Positions 9,088 through 17,431 of a stretch of 64,000 nt of DNA are shown in pieces. The notes below the pieces were generated by a model. The model was not told the DNA's origin. It saw only the letters and a list, made by a program, of their open reading frames with translations, and ran no database searches. Positions within the stretch are counted from its first letter, which is position 1. Each line of letters begins with the position of its first letter. The DNA is from DTU015 sp964641455 (GTDB lineage Bacteria; Bacillota; Sulfobacillia; Fermentithermobacillales; Fermentithermobacillaceae), in NCBI GenBank assembly GCA_964641455.1, contig CAZXLH010000008.1, positions 1 through 64,000 of the forward strand, in the 5' to 3' direction. The translations under genes were made by a program, and so were the position numbers.

Positions 9088-9158
9088 GATGCTCTTGGTT
9101 AGATACCCTTAGATGCTCCAGGTACTTCTAGATACTCCTATGAGAGGAGGGACAACTG

Positions 9159-9794
9159 TTGAAACAAGAAGGGCCAATTTTGTTCGGTTTAATCTTTGGA
9201 TTGCTTGTCATAATAGCCATGTTTGTGGATGGAGTCCCGGCTCTTGCCACCTTAAAAGACGGCATAGACGACTGGTTCTTGGTAGTGACAGCCTGGGCAG
9301 TTATGGTCGGTGTAATTAACCTGAGCCAGATTCATGGAAGGCGGGTTCAACATAAGCACGAAGGTTACGGATATAGCGTATGGCTTATGATCTGCATGTT
9401 CGGGATGATAATATTCGGTATCTTCGTAGCTAAAAGCCCGGATCATGAAGGCTGGAAGTTTATGTACAACAATTTGATTGCTCCAATGAATGCAACGGTT
9501 TATTCCACACTGGTATTTTATATTGGCTCTGCCGCATACAGGGCGTTTAGAGTCAGGAATGCGGAAGCCAGCATTCTTTTGATCGCTGCAGTGATCATGA
9601 TGCTGGGCCGGGTGCCGCTGGGTACAGTTATTTTCGGGGAATGGATCGGCAACACAGCCGATTGGATCTTGAACGTACCTAACTCTGCAGGCATGAGAGG
9701 CATTCAAATTGGTGCTACGCTTGGCGGTGTTGCCACTGCCTTGCGGATTCTTGTTGGAATTGAGCGCGGACACCTTGGCGGTACCGGTGAATGA
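9159..9794 (+). CDS. Six-helix membrane protein, cassette B gene 2
   Basis: Copy of the gene at 5779, with the same length of 211 residues and the same TTG start and ribosome binding site. Most replacements fall in the N-terminal 100 residues (for example DGVPALATLKDGIDD and QHKHEGYG). The half after HEGWKFMYNN is nearly identical. This gradient fits patchy gene conversion between the cassettes. Confidence 0.85.
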   Translation: MKQEGPILFGLIFGLLVIIAMFVDGVPALATLKDGIDDWFLVVTAWAVMVGVINLSQIHGRRVQHKHEGYGYSVWLMICMFGMIIFGIFVAKSPDHEGWKFMYNNLIAPMNATVYSTLVFYIGSAAYRAFRVRNAEASILLIAAVIMMLGRVPLGTVIFGEWIGNTADWILNVPNSAGMRGIQIGATLGGVATALRILVGIERGHLGGTGE

Positions 9795-9825
9795 TATTGA
9801 GTTTACGATGGGGAGGTGAACAATT

Positions 9826-10644
9826 GTGTGGGAAAAACTAGCTAACATTGACAGACGGGTTATCTACGTTTTAATGATATTAGTGGTCGTAGTTGCCTTG
9901 TTGAACCCTGTAGGACTGGCTATTATTCCATCTGCTGAAACCAAAAGAGTATATGATTTCATCGAATCTTTGCCTTCAGGTAGTATTGTATACCTTGGTT
10001 TTGACTATGATGCCGGTGCAATGCCTGAACTAATGCCTGCAGGCCAAGCTCTTATTAGGCAGGGGTTTAGGAAAGACTTAAGATTCATTTGCGCAGGCAT
10101 GTGGGTTATGGCCGGTGACATGGCCGATACAGCCTTTTCCATTGTCCCTGATGAATTTCCTGACAAAGAGTACGGAGTTGACTGGGTCAATGTAGGTTAC
10201 AAACCCGGAGGCCAGGTACTGCTCCAGAAGATGCTTTCCAGCATATACGAAGCAGCAGTAGGTACTGATCATTACGGCAATGATCTTAAGACTCTCCCTC
10301 TCTTAGATGAGGCGCCAACCATCAAGGATGTGGAGGCGGTTTTTATGTTTGCCGGTGGAACTCCGGGTGAGAGAGAGTACATTAGGCACGTAACTTCGCC
10401 TCATAACATACCGTTAATAGTATCTACTCTGTCAGTCAGTGTTCCTGAACTGATGCCCTTGATTCAGTCCGGACATGTTCTTGCAGGTATACTTGGCATG
10501 AAAGGTGCGGCTGAATATGAGGTCTTGGTCGGGAACCCGGGCAGTGCTACAGCCGGTATGGACGCACAGTCGTTTTCTCACGCATTGATTATCGTATTTA
10601 TTATTCTTGGAAACTTGGGTTATCTTGCGACTCGTGAAAAATAA
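9826..10644 (+). CDS. Anchored soluble-domain protein, cassette B gene 3
   Basis: Copy of the gene at 6446, 272 residues. It keeps all landmarks, including YGVDWVNVGYKPGGQ and LGMKGAAEYEVLVG. Replacements lie in the first membrane segment and in surface positions such as FDYDAGAMPELMP and FAGGTPGERE. Equal length and lack of gaps argue that both copies are functional. Confidence 0.85.
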   Translation: MWEKLANIDRRVIYVLMILVVVVALLNPVGLAIIPSAETKRVYDFIESLPSGSIVYLGFDYDAGAMPELMPAGQALIRQGFRKDLRFICAGMWVMAGDMADTAFSIVPDEFPDKEYGVDWVNVGYKPGGQVLLQKMLSSIYEAAVGTDHYGNDLKTLPLLDEAPTIKDVEAVFMFAGGTPGEREYIRHVTSPHNIPLIVSTLSVSVPELMPLIQSGHVLAGILGMKGAAEYEVLVGNPGSATAGMDAQSFSHALIIVFIILGNLGYLATREK

Positions 10645-10684
10645 CGTAAGCTTGGCCGTCAAGGCTAACAGGAGGTGAAAAACT

Positions 10685-11302
10685 GTGGAGTTGTTAGGTA
10701 TCTGGCTTCAGGCTATATTCACCATATTGCTGCTTTCAGTGATATTTAAGGATAACCCTGCTTACCGTTTTGCAGAGAACACTTACGTGGGCCTGTTCGC
10801 CGGCTACACCGTAGTATTGCAGTGGTTCCAGTATATAAGGCCGAGCTTTCAGCTAAGAATCATGCAAGAAGGTAAGTGGTGGTATATTTTTCCTATAATT
10901 ATCGGCCTTATGATTTACACAAGGTATGTAAGATCCATTGCATGGATTAGCCGGTATCATATTTGTTTCTTGTTAGGAATAGGTTCGGCATATATCTTAA
11001 CGACAACATTCAAACCTATGTTCATCGACCAAATCAGTGCTACTTTCCTTCCCCTGTGGGGTACAGGGGATTGGTGGCAGAGTGTTTCTAACATCATCTA
11101 TGTTGTAGGCACTTTCAGTGCTTTGGTATACTTCCTGTTCACCGTTGAGAAGAAAGGCGTTCAAGGTAAGATATCCAACATGGGTCGATGGGTTATGATG
11201 GTCGCATTTGGTGCAGCTTTTGGTAACACTGTCATGGCCCGTGTATCGTTGTTTCTGGGAAGAATGCAGTTTTTGCTGGGTGATTGGCTGGGCCTAATTT
11301 AA
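10685..11302 (+). CDS. Multi-helix membrane protein, cassette B gene 4
   Basis: Copy of the gene at 7305, 205 residues, one residue shorter at the C-terminus (LGLI instead of LQLIR). Its 5' end belongs to the identical 321-bp block, and its 3' 90 bases are nearly identical to copy A again, with a diverged middle (TTTFKPMFIDQISATFLPLWGTG). Confidence 0.83.
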   Translation: MELLGIWLQAIFTILLLSVIFKDNPAYRFAENTYVGLFAGYTVVLQWFQYIRPSFQLRIMQEGKWWYIFPIIIGLMIYTRYVRSIAWISRYHICFLLGIGSAYILTTTFKPMFIDQISATFLPLWGTGDWWQSVSNIIYVVGTFSALVYFLFTVEKKGVQGKISNMGRWVMMVAFGAAFGNTVMARVSLFLGRMQFLLGDWLGLI

Positions 11303-11329
11303 AAGTGGTGTTATTTGGATAAGGGTTAA

Positions 11330-11360
11330 GGCAGCGGGTAGCTCCGCTGCCTTATTATTT
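11330..11360 (+). terminator. Terminator of cassette B
   Basis: GGCAGCGG/CCGCTGCC stem with a six-base loop, followed by TTATTATTTT. It is a diverged copy of the cassette A terminator and also lies at the 3' end of the convergent aminotransferase gene. Confidence 0.78.
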
Positions 11361-11376
11361 TGCCTGGTTTCTTTGC

Positions 11377-12585
11377 CTATAGTTTCATTTGTGCGTTTAT
11401 TTCATAAAGAGCATGTGCCAATTTCAAATAGTCATTTATAGTATTGTATGCTTGGGCAGAAATCCTTACGAGCCGGTTTGGGCATTCTTCAAATGTTATG
11501 ATGGGCACCTCAATTTTGTAATCATGAAACAGAATTTGCTGAACAGGATCAAAGTATCTGGTTTGGCGGTCTTTACCTGGCGTATCAGGAGGTAAAATCG
11601 GGATAGATGCCATTGAACCAATCATATCGTTAGGAGCCGGCTTGGCTATGCCGAACTTTTCACATAGCATGTTTCTGGCTTTAAGTACCAGTTTGTGATT
11701 TCGGTGAACAAGTTCAATTAATCCACCCGGAAACAGAGAACTCATGAAGTCGATGCACTCCGGTACTAGGATATATGGTGTGTAATCTGCTGTTCCGGTC
11801 CAGTCAAATTCAAGATGTAAGAAACTTTTGTCCTTTCTGGTGGCATTTGCCCCGTGGCTTGTTACAAGTGGCCTTATAAGGTTTCTTCTGTCTTTTTCAA
11901 TATAGAGAAAAGCCGATCCTTTTGGAGCGCAAAGCCACTTGTGACAGTTGCCTGTATAATATGTAACCTGTAACTCTTCTAAGTCCAGAGGAATCATTCC
12001 AGGAGCGTGTGCGCCGTCAATTAGAACATCTATGCCGCGTTGGTACAGCTCGTTTGCTATCTCTTTCACGGGAAAAACCAATGCTGTAGGGCTTGTAATA
12101 TGATCGAGAAGCGCTAACTTTGTACGGCCGGTTACTTGGTCTAACACAAGTTGTGTAATCATAGATCTGGATTCAATGGGAAAGGGCACTTTCACTAATT
12201 TGATCTTAACACGGTCTCTTTCAACCAGAGTATCAACAGCATTCTTACATGCATTATAGATGTGGTTTGTGATAATTATTTCGTCACCGGGGAAGAAGGA
12301 TAAAGATTTTAAGACTGTGTTTACCCCGGTGGTCGCGTTGGGGACAAACACCAGCCCTTCAGGATCTGCACGTATGAATGAGGCCAACCGCCTTCTGGCT
12401 TTTTCCAATAAAGCCTCGATTTCTCGGCTTAAAAAACGCACAGGCTGACTTTCAATGTATAGATGAAGTTCGTATTGTTTCTTAAGAATCTCAAGCGGGA
12501 CGGCACCGAAAGAACCATGGTTAAGGAAGGTAAAGGAAGGATCAAGGCCCCATAGGCCTCGTAAGACATCTTCTTGGTTACGCAC
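11377..12585 (-). CDS. PLP-dependent class V aminotransferase / isopenicillin N epimerase-like
   Basis: Cytoplasmic PLP enzyme of fold type I, 402 residues. It opens with the LNHGSFGAVP motif seen in isopenicillin-N-epimerase-like and cysteine-desulfurase-like class V enzymes. The PLP contacts are DGAHAPG (about 190-196) and the Schiff-base lysine in GNCHKWLCAPKGSAF. The substrate cannot be decided: members act as epimerases, desulfurases or kynureninase-like enzymes. The GTG start follows AGGAGGT by 8 bases. It is a single gene, convergent to cassette B and divergent from the CNNM gene. Confidence 0.85.
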   Translation of the reverse strand: MRNQEDVLRGLWGLDPSFTFLNHGSFGAVPLEILKKQYELHLYIESQPVRFLSREIEALLEKARRRLASFIRADPEGLVFVPNATTGVNTVLKSLSFFPGDEIIITNHIYNACKNAVDTLVERDRVKIKLVKVPFPIESRSMITQLVLDQVTGRTKLALLDHITSPTALVFPVKEIANELYQRGIDVLIDGAHAPGMIPLDLEELQVTYYTGNCHKWLCAPKGSAFLYIEKDRRNLIRPLVTSHGANATRKDKSFLHLEFDWTGTADYTPYILVPECIDFMSSLFPGGLIELVHRNHKLVLKARNMLCEKFGIAKPAPNDMIGSMASIPILPPDTPGKDRQTRYFDPVQQILFHDYKIEVPIITFEECPNRLVRISAQAYNTINDYLKLAHALYEINAQMKL

Positions 12586-12854
12586 TTGGGTGCTACCTCC
12601 TGTGAAAATTAACTTTTGGTTTCACTTAAGATAATTGCTCCTGCTGCAGTAATATTTCTATACTTACGCCAAGACTCCTTTATGGAAAATTGGTGAGATT
12701 GGCCTGAAAATGTTTCAAGCATGCGGCCGGTGTTCCCGGGCAACGGCCAGACTCGGTATGCCATATTGTCACGTATGTGTTTATGGGTTAAAATGTAACC
12801 AAGAAATTAGTGCGTCAAAGAATCAATGTACTTTTCTTGGAAGGTGATGATTGA

Positions 12855-14150
12855 GTGGATGACCCTGGAGGTAGTAGTTACCTTGTAGCGTTGTTCTGTT
12901 TACTATTATCTGCGTTCTTTTCCGGGTCTGAAAGCGCTATTTTCTCATCAGATGAGATTAAGTTAAAAGGTTCCGATTCAGACGATGCAAGAGTTCAAAA
13001 GGTTCTTGCCCTGAAGAAGAACCCTGATCGTTTTCTCCCCAGTGTACTTTTGGGCAATACTCTTGTTAACATACTTTTCTCTTCAGTTATTGCCGTAATT
13101 GTCTACTCCTGGTTTCCTGGCTCAAGAGGGTTTGCTGAGATTGTATCGCTTATCCTTGGAACCTTTCTTTTGCTGTTGTTCGGCGAAATTACCCCCAAAC
13201 TTGTGGTGAGTTCTAACCCTGAGAGCAGCGCTGTTAAAATGATAACAGGCCTCTCATGGGTTCAGGTAATCATGAGCCCGTTTTCAAAGATACTTACAAA
13301 GGTTGCATTTTGTTTCTCAAGGTTTCTTCCGAACTCGGCGCATTTTTCTCAAGATTTATCTGAGGCCAGAGTTATGGCCGCTTTAGAGTATGGGGAGGAT
13401 GCAGGAGCTATTGGCGATACTGAGAAACAGATAATTACCGGAGTTATTGAATCAAGGGATGTTGAGGCTTCAGACATTATGGTGCCTCGCCCTAGAATGA
13501 CTGCGATTCAAGAAGGTAAAAGCGCTTTTGAAACCCTTAAACTTATGTTGAAAGAGGGATTTTCCCGTATTCCCGTTTATTCAGACTCAAGAGATAACAT
13601 AACCGGGATTGTCAACGTTAAGTCTCTGGCGCTGTTCATCGGAGACAGGCCTACTGACTGGGCAAGTGCCTTGGCAAACATCCCTGTCAAGCAATTTGCA
13701 TCGGCTCCTTATTTCATACCCGAAAATAAGAATGTGTCTGATTTGCTGTATGAAATGAAAGCCCGGGGAGTGCACATGGCTATTGTCATTGATGAGTTTG
13801 ACGGTGTTTCGGGCCTTCTGACCCTAGAGGATTTGATAGAGGAGATTGTAGGAGACATACAAGATGAGTATGACGCTGAAAATCACGAGTACGCATATTT
13901 GGGAAATGGAAAATGGTGTGTGCCGGGAAGTATCAGCCTTGTTGAATTCGATGATCTCACAGACATTGAAATAGACACTGAGAATTGTGATTCTGTCGCC
14001 GGCCTTGTAATGACCTGCCTTGACAGAGTGCCGGTTCCAGGCGACGCCTTTTGCCTTATAGAGCCAAAGGTTTGTCTCACAGTTCAAGAGGTTACAGGAC
14101 CTAGAATTAACAAGGTGTTAGTAGAAAGAATCGAAGGAGAAACCAAGTAA
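12855..14150 (+). CDS. CNNM/CBS transporter with CorC_HlyC domain
   Basis: Hemolysin C/CorC-type membrane protein of 431 residues, a family linked to Mg2+ (and Co2+) efflux or homeostasis. Order: CNNM membrane domain (1-180, starting with FFSGSESAIFSS), a CBS pair (about 205-330, IMVPRPRMTAIQ, FSRIPVYSDSRDNITGIV, GVSGLLTLEDLIEEIVGDI) and a C-terminal CorC_HlyC domain. Start is GTG after GGAAGGTGATGATTGA. It is followed after one base by a paralogue, so the two form an operon. Confidence 0.9.
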   Translation: MDDPGGSSYLVALFCLLLSAFFSGSESAIFSSDEIKLKGSDSDDARVQKVLALKKNPDRFLPSVLLGNTLVNILFSSVIAVIVYSWFPGSRGFAEIVSLILGTFLLLLFGEITPKLVVSSNPESSAVKMITGLSWVQVIMSPFSKILTKVAFCFSRFLPNSAHFSQDLSEARVMAALEYGEDAGAIGDTEKQIITGVIESRDVEASDIMVPRPRMTAIQEGKSAFETLKLMLKEGFSRIPVYSDSRDNITGIVNVKSLALFIGDRPTDWASALANIPVKQFASAPYFIPENKNVSDLLYEMKARGVHMAIVIDEFDGVSGLLTLEDLIEEIVGDIQDEYDAENHEYAYLGNGKWCVPGSISLVEFDDLTDIEIDTENCDSVAGLVMTCLDRVPVPGDAFCLIEPKVCLTVQEVTGPRINKVLVERIEGETK

Positions 14151-14151
14151 C

Positions 14152-15201
14152 ATGAATAATGATTTACCGGTTGTTTCGGTGTTGTTACGGATAGTTATGC
14201 TTGCTGTATCGCTTATTATAGTAGGTTTTTTTGCAGGCGCGGAAACTGCTTTCTTAGCAATGGATAAATGGGCAATAGAGAGCCTTTCCAATGACGGTGA
14301 CAAAAGGGCTCGTTTGCTGCAAAACATGAAACAAAACTCCAAGAATACCTTGTCAGCAATATTGGTTGGAACAAACATATTCACAATTTTGGTTTCGGTG
14401 ACTGCACTTTCCATGGCGTATTCTTTTGGATTTACAGGGCCTTTCAACGTAGCGGTTGTTTCGCTTATTGCCACGGCCTTTGTTTTTGTTTTTTCTGAGC
14501 TTATTCCCAAAAGTTACGCTGCAAAGTTTCCGACTGAGCTAGCTCTTGTTGTCGCTGCGCCTTTGGATTTTGCCGTCAAGATGCTAAGCCCGGTTTCATA
14601 CTTGATGGCAGCGATACCATCTGTTTTACTTTCGATTTTGTCACGAGGGAGAAAAGAGATATTGCAAAAGCCTGAGTCAGAAGTTCTGGCAGTGTTCGAA
14701 ATGGCAGAAGAAGATGGGTATGTGAAACCTGAGGACAGGGATGTCATAGATAGCGTATTTGACTCCAAGCACAAGACAATTGCTGACATGATGATGCCTA
14801 TGGAACAGGTAGTTACTTATGAACCTACGGTTACCCTTTCAGAGAGCATTGACCTGTTCAGCAGACACAAATACAGCCGTGTTCCTGTTGTTTCAGATTG
14901 CGGTGACAAAGTGATTGGGGTTGTGTATATCAAAGATGCCATACGCCAAGTTGTCTTGAACCGCGGAAATGGCTTGCAACCTGTCACATCTGTAATGCGC
15001 TTACCATATTCTGTTGACTCAGGAGAAAGCGTTCTCAGGGTATTGTCAAGGCTCAAGCGGGACAAAGTCCATCTGGCTGTAGTATCGCGCGGGCGGCTTC
15101 ATGCCGGCATAGTAACCATGGATGATTTGCTTAGGGAACTTGTAGGAGAGATACCGGAAGAGGTCCATTCAAGTGGCAATGCAGTTGTCGATACCGCTTA
15201 G
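14152..15201 (+). CDS. CNNM/CBS transporter paralogue without CorC_HlyC domain
   Basis: 349 residues with a CNNM domain (FFAGAETAFLAMDKWAIESLS, GTNIFTILVSV, SELIPKSYAAKFP) and a CBS pair (IADMMMPMEQVVTYEP, YSRVPVVSDCGDKVIGVVYIKD, MDDLLRELVGEI). It lacks the C-terminal domain of its neighbour, so the pair may form a heteromer with unequal regulatory ends. Stop and start of the two genes are separated by a single base (TAACATG). Confidence 0.88.
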   Translation: MNNDLPVVSVLLRIVMLAVSLIIVGFFAGAETAFLAMDKWAIESLSNDGDKRARLLQNMKQNSKNTLSAILVGTNIFTILVSVTALSMAYSFGFTGPFNVAVVSLIATAFVFVFSELIPKSYAAKFPTELALVVAAPLDFAVKMLSPVSYLMAAIPSVLLSILSRGRKEILQKPESEVLAVFEMAEEDGYVKPEDRDVIDSVFDSKHKTIADMMMPMEQVVTYEPTVTLSESIDLFSRHKYSRVPVVSDCGDKVIGVVYIKDAIRQVVLNRGNGLQPVTSVMRLPYSVDSGESVLRVLSRLKRDKVHLAVVSRGRLHAGIVTMDDLLRELVGEIPEEVHSSGNAVVDTA

Positions 15202-15246
15202 TATTTATCAGGTTGCTTCTTGGCGCCTTTGCTAAGCGGTACGACA
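15186..15246 (+). terminator. Long stem-loop at the 3' end of the CNNM operon
   Basis: TGTCG-A-TACCGCTTAG pairs with CTAAGCGGTA-CGACA, giving 15 pairs with one bulged A around a 30-base loop; the stop codon is inside the stem. There is no U tract, so it may be a mRNA 3' stabiliser or Rho-type end rather than an intrinsic terminator. Confidence 0.4.
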
Positions 15247-15471
15247 AACACGTATGCCTACATGCCTTGATATATTTCATACATCTTCATATATCTTTGG
15301 TTCACAGAGTCTTAAACACCTAAACCCGCTTTAAGGATTATTTAACATATCATACCGATAGACAACACACGAGCCCCTATAGTATTAACGTTATGTGAAA
15401 ACTGAGAAAAATTACTTTAATGTAAGATTTCTATGTTTTGGCTAAATAGTGTTTACTGCGGCTTAACACTA

Positions 15472-15500
15472 TTGCAAACTGATTAGGTATATGTTATAGT
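15472..15500 (+). promoter_or_regulatory. Sigma-A-like promoter of the hydrogenase operon
   Basis: TTGCAA (15472-15477) and TATAGT (15495-15500) are separated by 17 bases and lie 92 bases before the GTG start at 15593. The rest of the 390-base gap is AT-rich with no gene. Confidence 0.55.
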
Positions 15501-15592
15501 TTACTGGGACTTTGTGCATAGAGTCACAAAGTATCGATTTCACACAGTAACTATTTTCAAGTAGCAATTATAGTCGAAAGGAGCACTCTTAG

Positions 15593-17431
15593 GTGAGCAG
15601 ACTTACGGTCTATACGCCAGATGATGCCGAGATTGTTATGGCACGTATGGCCCAGGAGATGGAGCGACGTTTGGCAGCCGCCCCATCAGGTATATGCCCT
15701 GTAGAAACGGCTTCTGTATTCTTAAGGCTTTGCCATGCCCAGACGTGTGGTAAGTGTGTACCATGTAGGATAGGGTTAGGCAGGCTGGGAGATCTATTGG
15801 ATGAGGTGCTTGATGGCGAAGGCGATGACGAAACCATTAAACTCTTGGAAGAAGTCTCTGAATCAGTAAAGGATACAGCTGACTGCGTAATTGGGTCTGA
15901 CGCTGCGGCCATGGTTTTGAGGTCTGTCAGAGAGTTTAGAGAAGATTACGTTTCACATATCGAAGAAGGCCATTGTCTCGGAACTTTTGCTGCGCCTGTT
16001 CCGTGCATTTCTGCATGCCCGGCAGGTGTAAATGTTCCCGGATACATTGCTCTAATCAGAGCAGGTAGGCCCCAGGATGCCGTGAAATTAATAAGGCAAG
16101 ACAACCCATTCCCATCAGCTTGTGCCCTAGTGTGTGAGCATCCGTGTGAGCCTCACTGCAGGCGCACTATGTTAGACGACGCTATTAACATCAGAGGGCT
16201 AAAGCGGTATGCAGTTGAAGCTGCCGGAGATACATCGGTACCTGAACCCTTGCAGTTTTCCGGTAAGAAGGTTGCAATTATCGGAGGAGGGCCCTCTGGA
16301 TTAACAACTGCCTACTACCTGGCTCTTTTGGGCCACGATGTAACAGTATTTGAGAAGCAACCCAAACTTGGTGGAATGCTACAATATGGTATTCCTGAAT
16401 ACAGGCTTCCTAAAAAGCTTCTTGACAGGGAAATCGCAACTATATTGAATTTAGGAGTAACAGTCCATACCAACTTTGACATGGGCCGTGATGGAACACT
16501 TGAAAGTTTGAAAAAGACCTATGATGCAGTTTACGTGGCTATAGGCGCCCATGGAGACAGGAAGATTAGGATCCCAGGCGAAGATGCAAATGGAGTAATT
16601 CCGGCAGTGAAAATGCTACGAGATATTGTTTTAGGAGAGCCTGTAGATCTAAAAGGCAAGAAAGTTGTAGTTATTGGCGGAGGAAACGTTGCTATGGATG
16701 CTGCCCGTAGTTCTGTAAGGCTGGGTGCAGCAGAGGTGAGTGTAGCTTATAGACGCAGAATGCAAGATATGACTGCTCAGCGTGAAGAAATCGAGGGTGC
16801 TCTTGCTGAGGGTGTTGATGTTTTTGAACTTATGGCGCCGGCTAAGATAGAGCAAGATGAAAAAGGGCAAGTTTCTGCAATCTGGCTCAAAGAGATGACA
16901 GTAGGTGCTATTGACGCATCAGGCAGGCCAAAACCAGTTCCAACCGGAGCTCCTGATCAGAGAATTTCTAGCGATGTTGTAGTTGTTGCCATAGGACAAG
17001 CAATAGAATCAGAATTCCTTGAAAAAGACGGTATCCCCTGTTCGTGGGGTAAAGTAACTGCTCAAGATGACCTTTCCATTCAAGGGCATCCAGGGATTTT
17101 TGCAGGCGGCGATTGTGTAACGGGCCCTGCAACTGCAATCAAGGCAATTGGAGCAGGCAAAGTAGCTGCGTTTAACATTGATATGTATCTTGGCGGTCAT
17201 GGAATCGTGCCGGAAGATGAGATTTCGATTCCAGCAGCTATTCCTGGAGATTTGTCACCGGCAGGCAGGGTCAACCTCCGTGAAAGGCCTGCTTCTGAGA
17301 GAATTCATGATTGGAAACAGTTTGAACTCAACATGGATTTCCAAGAAGCCCTTCACGAGGCCAGGCGATGTTTGCGGTGTGACCATTATGGATCTGGTTC
17401 TATAGAAGGAGGTAGGCTTGCAAGATGGTAA
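15593..17431 (+). CDS. NuoF C-terminal Fe-S module fused to GltD-like NAD(P)H oxidoreductase
   Basis: A 612-residue flavoprotein electron-transfer partner for the hydrogenase. Residues about 45-125 carry the NADH_4Fe-4S domain of NuoF/HydB (CGKCVPCRIG plus a distal Cys), without the FMN/NADH Rossmann part. Residues about 137-200 are the Fe-S entry domain of glutamate synthase small subunits (CISACPAGVNVPGYI, CEHPCEPHCRR). Then come the FAD site VAIIGGGPSGLTTAYYLA and the NAD(P) site VVVIGGGNVAMDA, and a C-terminal CLRCDHYG. It overlaps hydA by 7 bases. HydDB-style group A2 hydrogenases are described as glutamate-synthase-linked with unknown function; this gene pair fits that description. Confidence 0.88.
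   Translation: MSRLTVYTPDDAEIVMARMAQEMERRLAAAPSGICPVETASVFLRLCHAQTCGKCVPCRIGLGRLGDLLDEVLDGEGDDETIKLLEEVSESVKDTADCVIGSDAAAMVLRSVREFREDYVSHIEEGHCLGTFAAPVPCISACPAGVNVPGYIALIRAGRPQDAVKLIRQDNPFPSACALVCEHPCEPHCRRTMLDDAINIRGLKRYAVEAAGDTSVPEPLQFSGKKVAIIGGGPSGLTTAYYLALLGHDVTVFEKQPKLGGMLQYGIPEYRLPKKLLDREIATILNLGVTVHTNFDMGRDGTLESLKKTYDAVYVAIGAHGDRKIRIPGEDANGVIPAVKMLRDIVLGEPVDLKGKKVVVIGGGNVAMDAARSSVRLGAAEVSVAYRRRMQDMTAQREEIEGALAEGVDVFELMAPAKIEQDEKGQVSAIWLKEMTVGAIDASGRPKPVPTGAPDQRISSDVVVVAIGQAIESEFLEKDGIPCSWGKVTAQDDLSIQGHPGIFAGGDCVTGPATAIKAIGAGKVAAFNIDMYLGGHGIVPEDEISIPAAIPGDLSPAGRVNLRERPASERIHDWKQFELNMDFQEALHEARRCLRCDHYGSGSIEGGRLARW

Larger units (their letters stand above)
4936..11302 (+). repeat. Tandem duplication of a four-gene membrane cassette
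   Basis: Genes at 4936, 5779, 6446 and 7305 reappear in the same order at 8314, 9159, 9826 and 10685. Corresponding genes sit 3,378-3,380 bases apart and share their spacers, ribosome binding sites and even TTG/GTG start codons. Divergence is uneven: most of each gene differs at synonymous positions, while some blocks are identical. The sequences upstream of the two copies do not resemble each other, so the copies probably have separate promoters. Confidence 0.95.
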
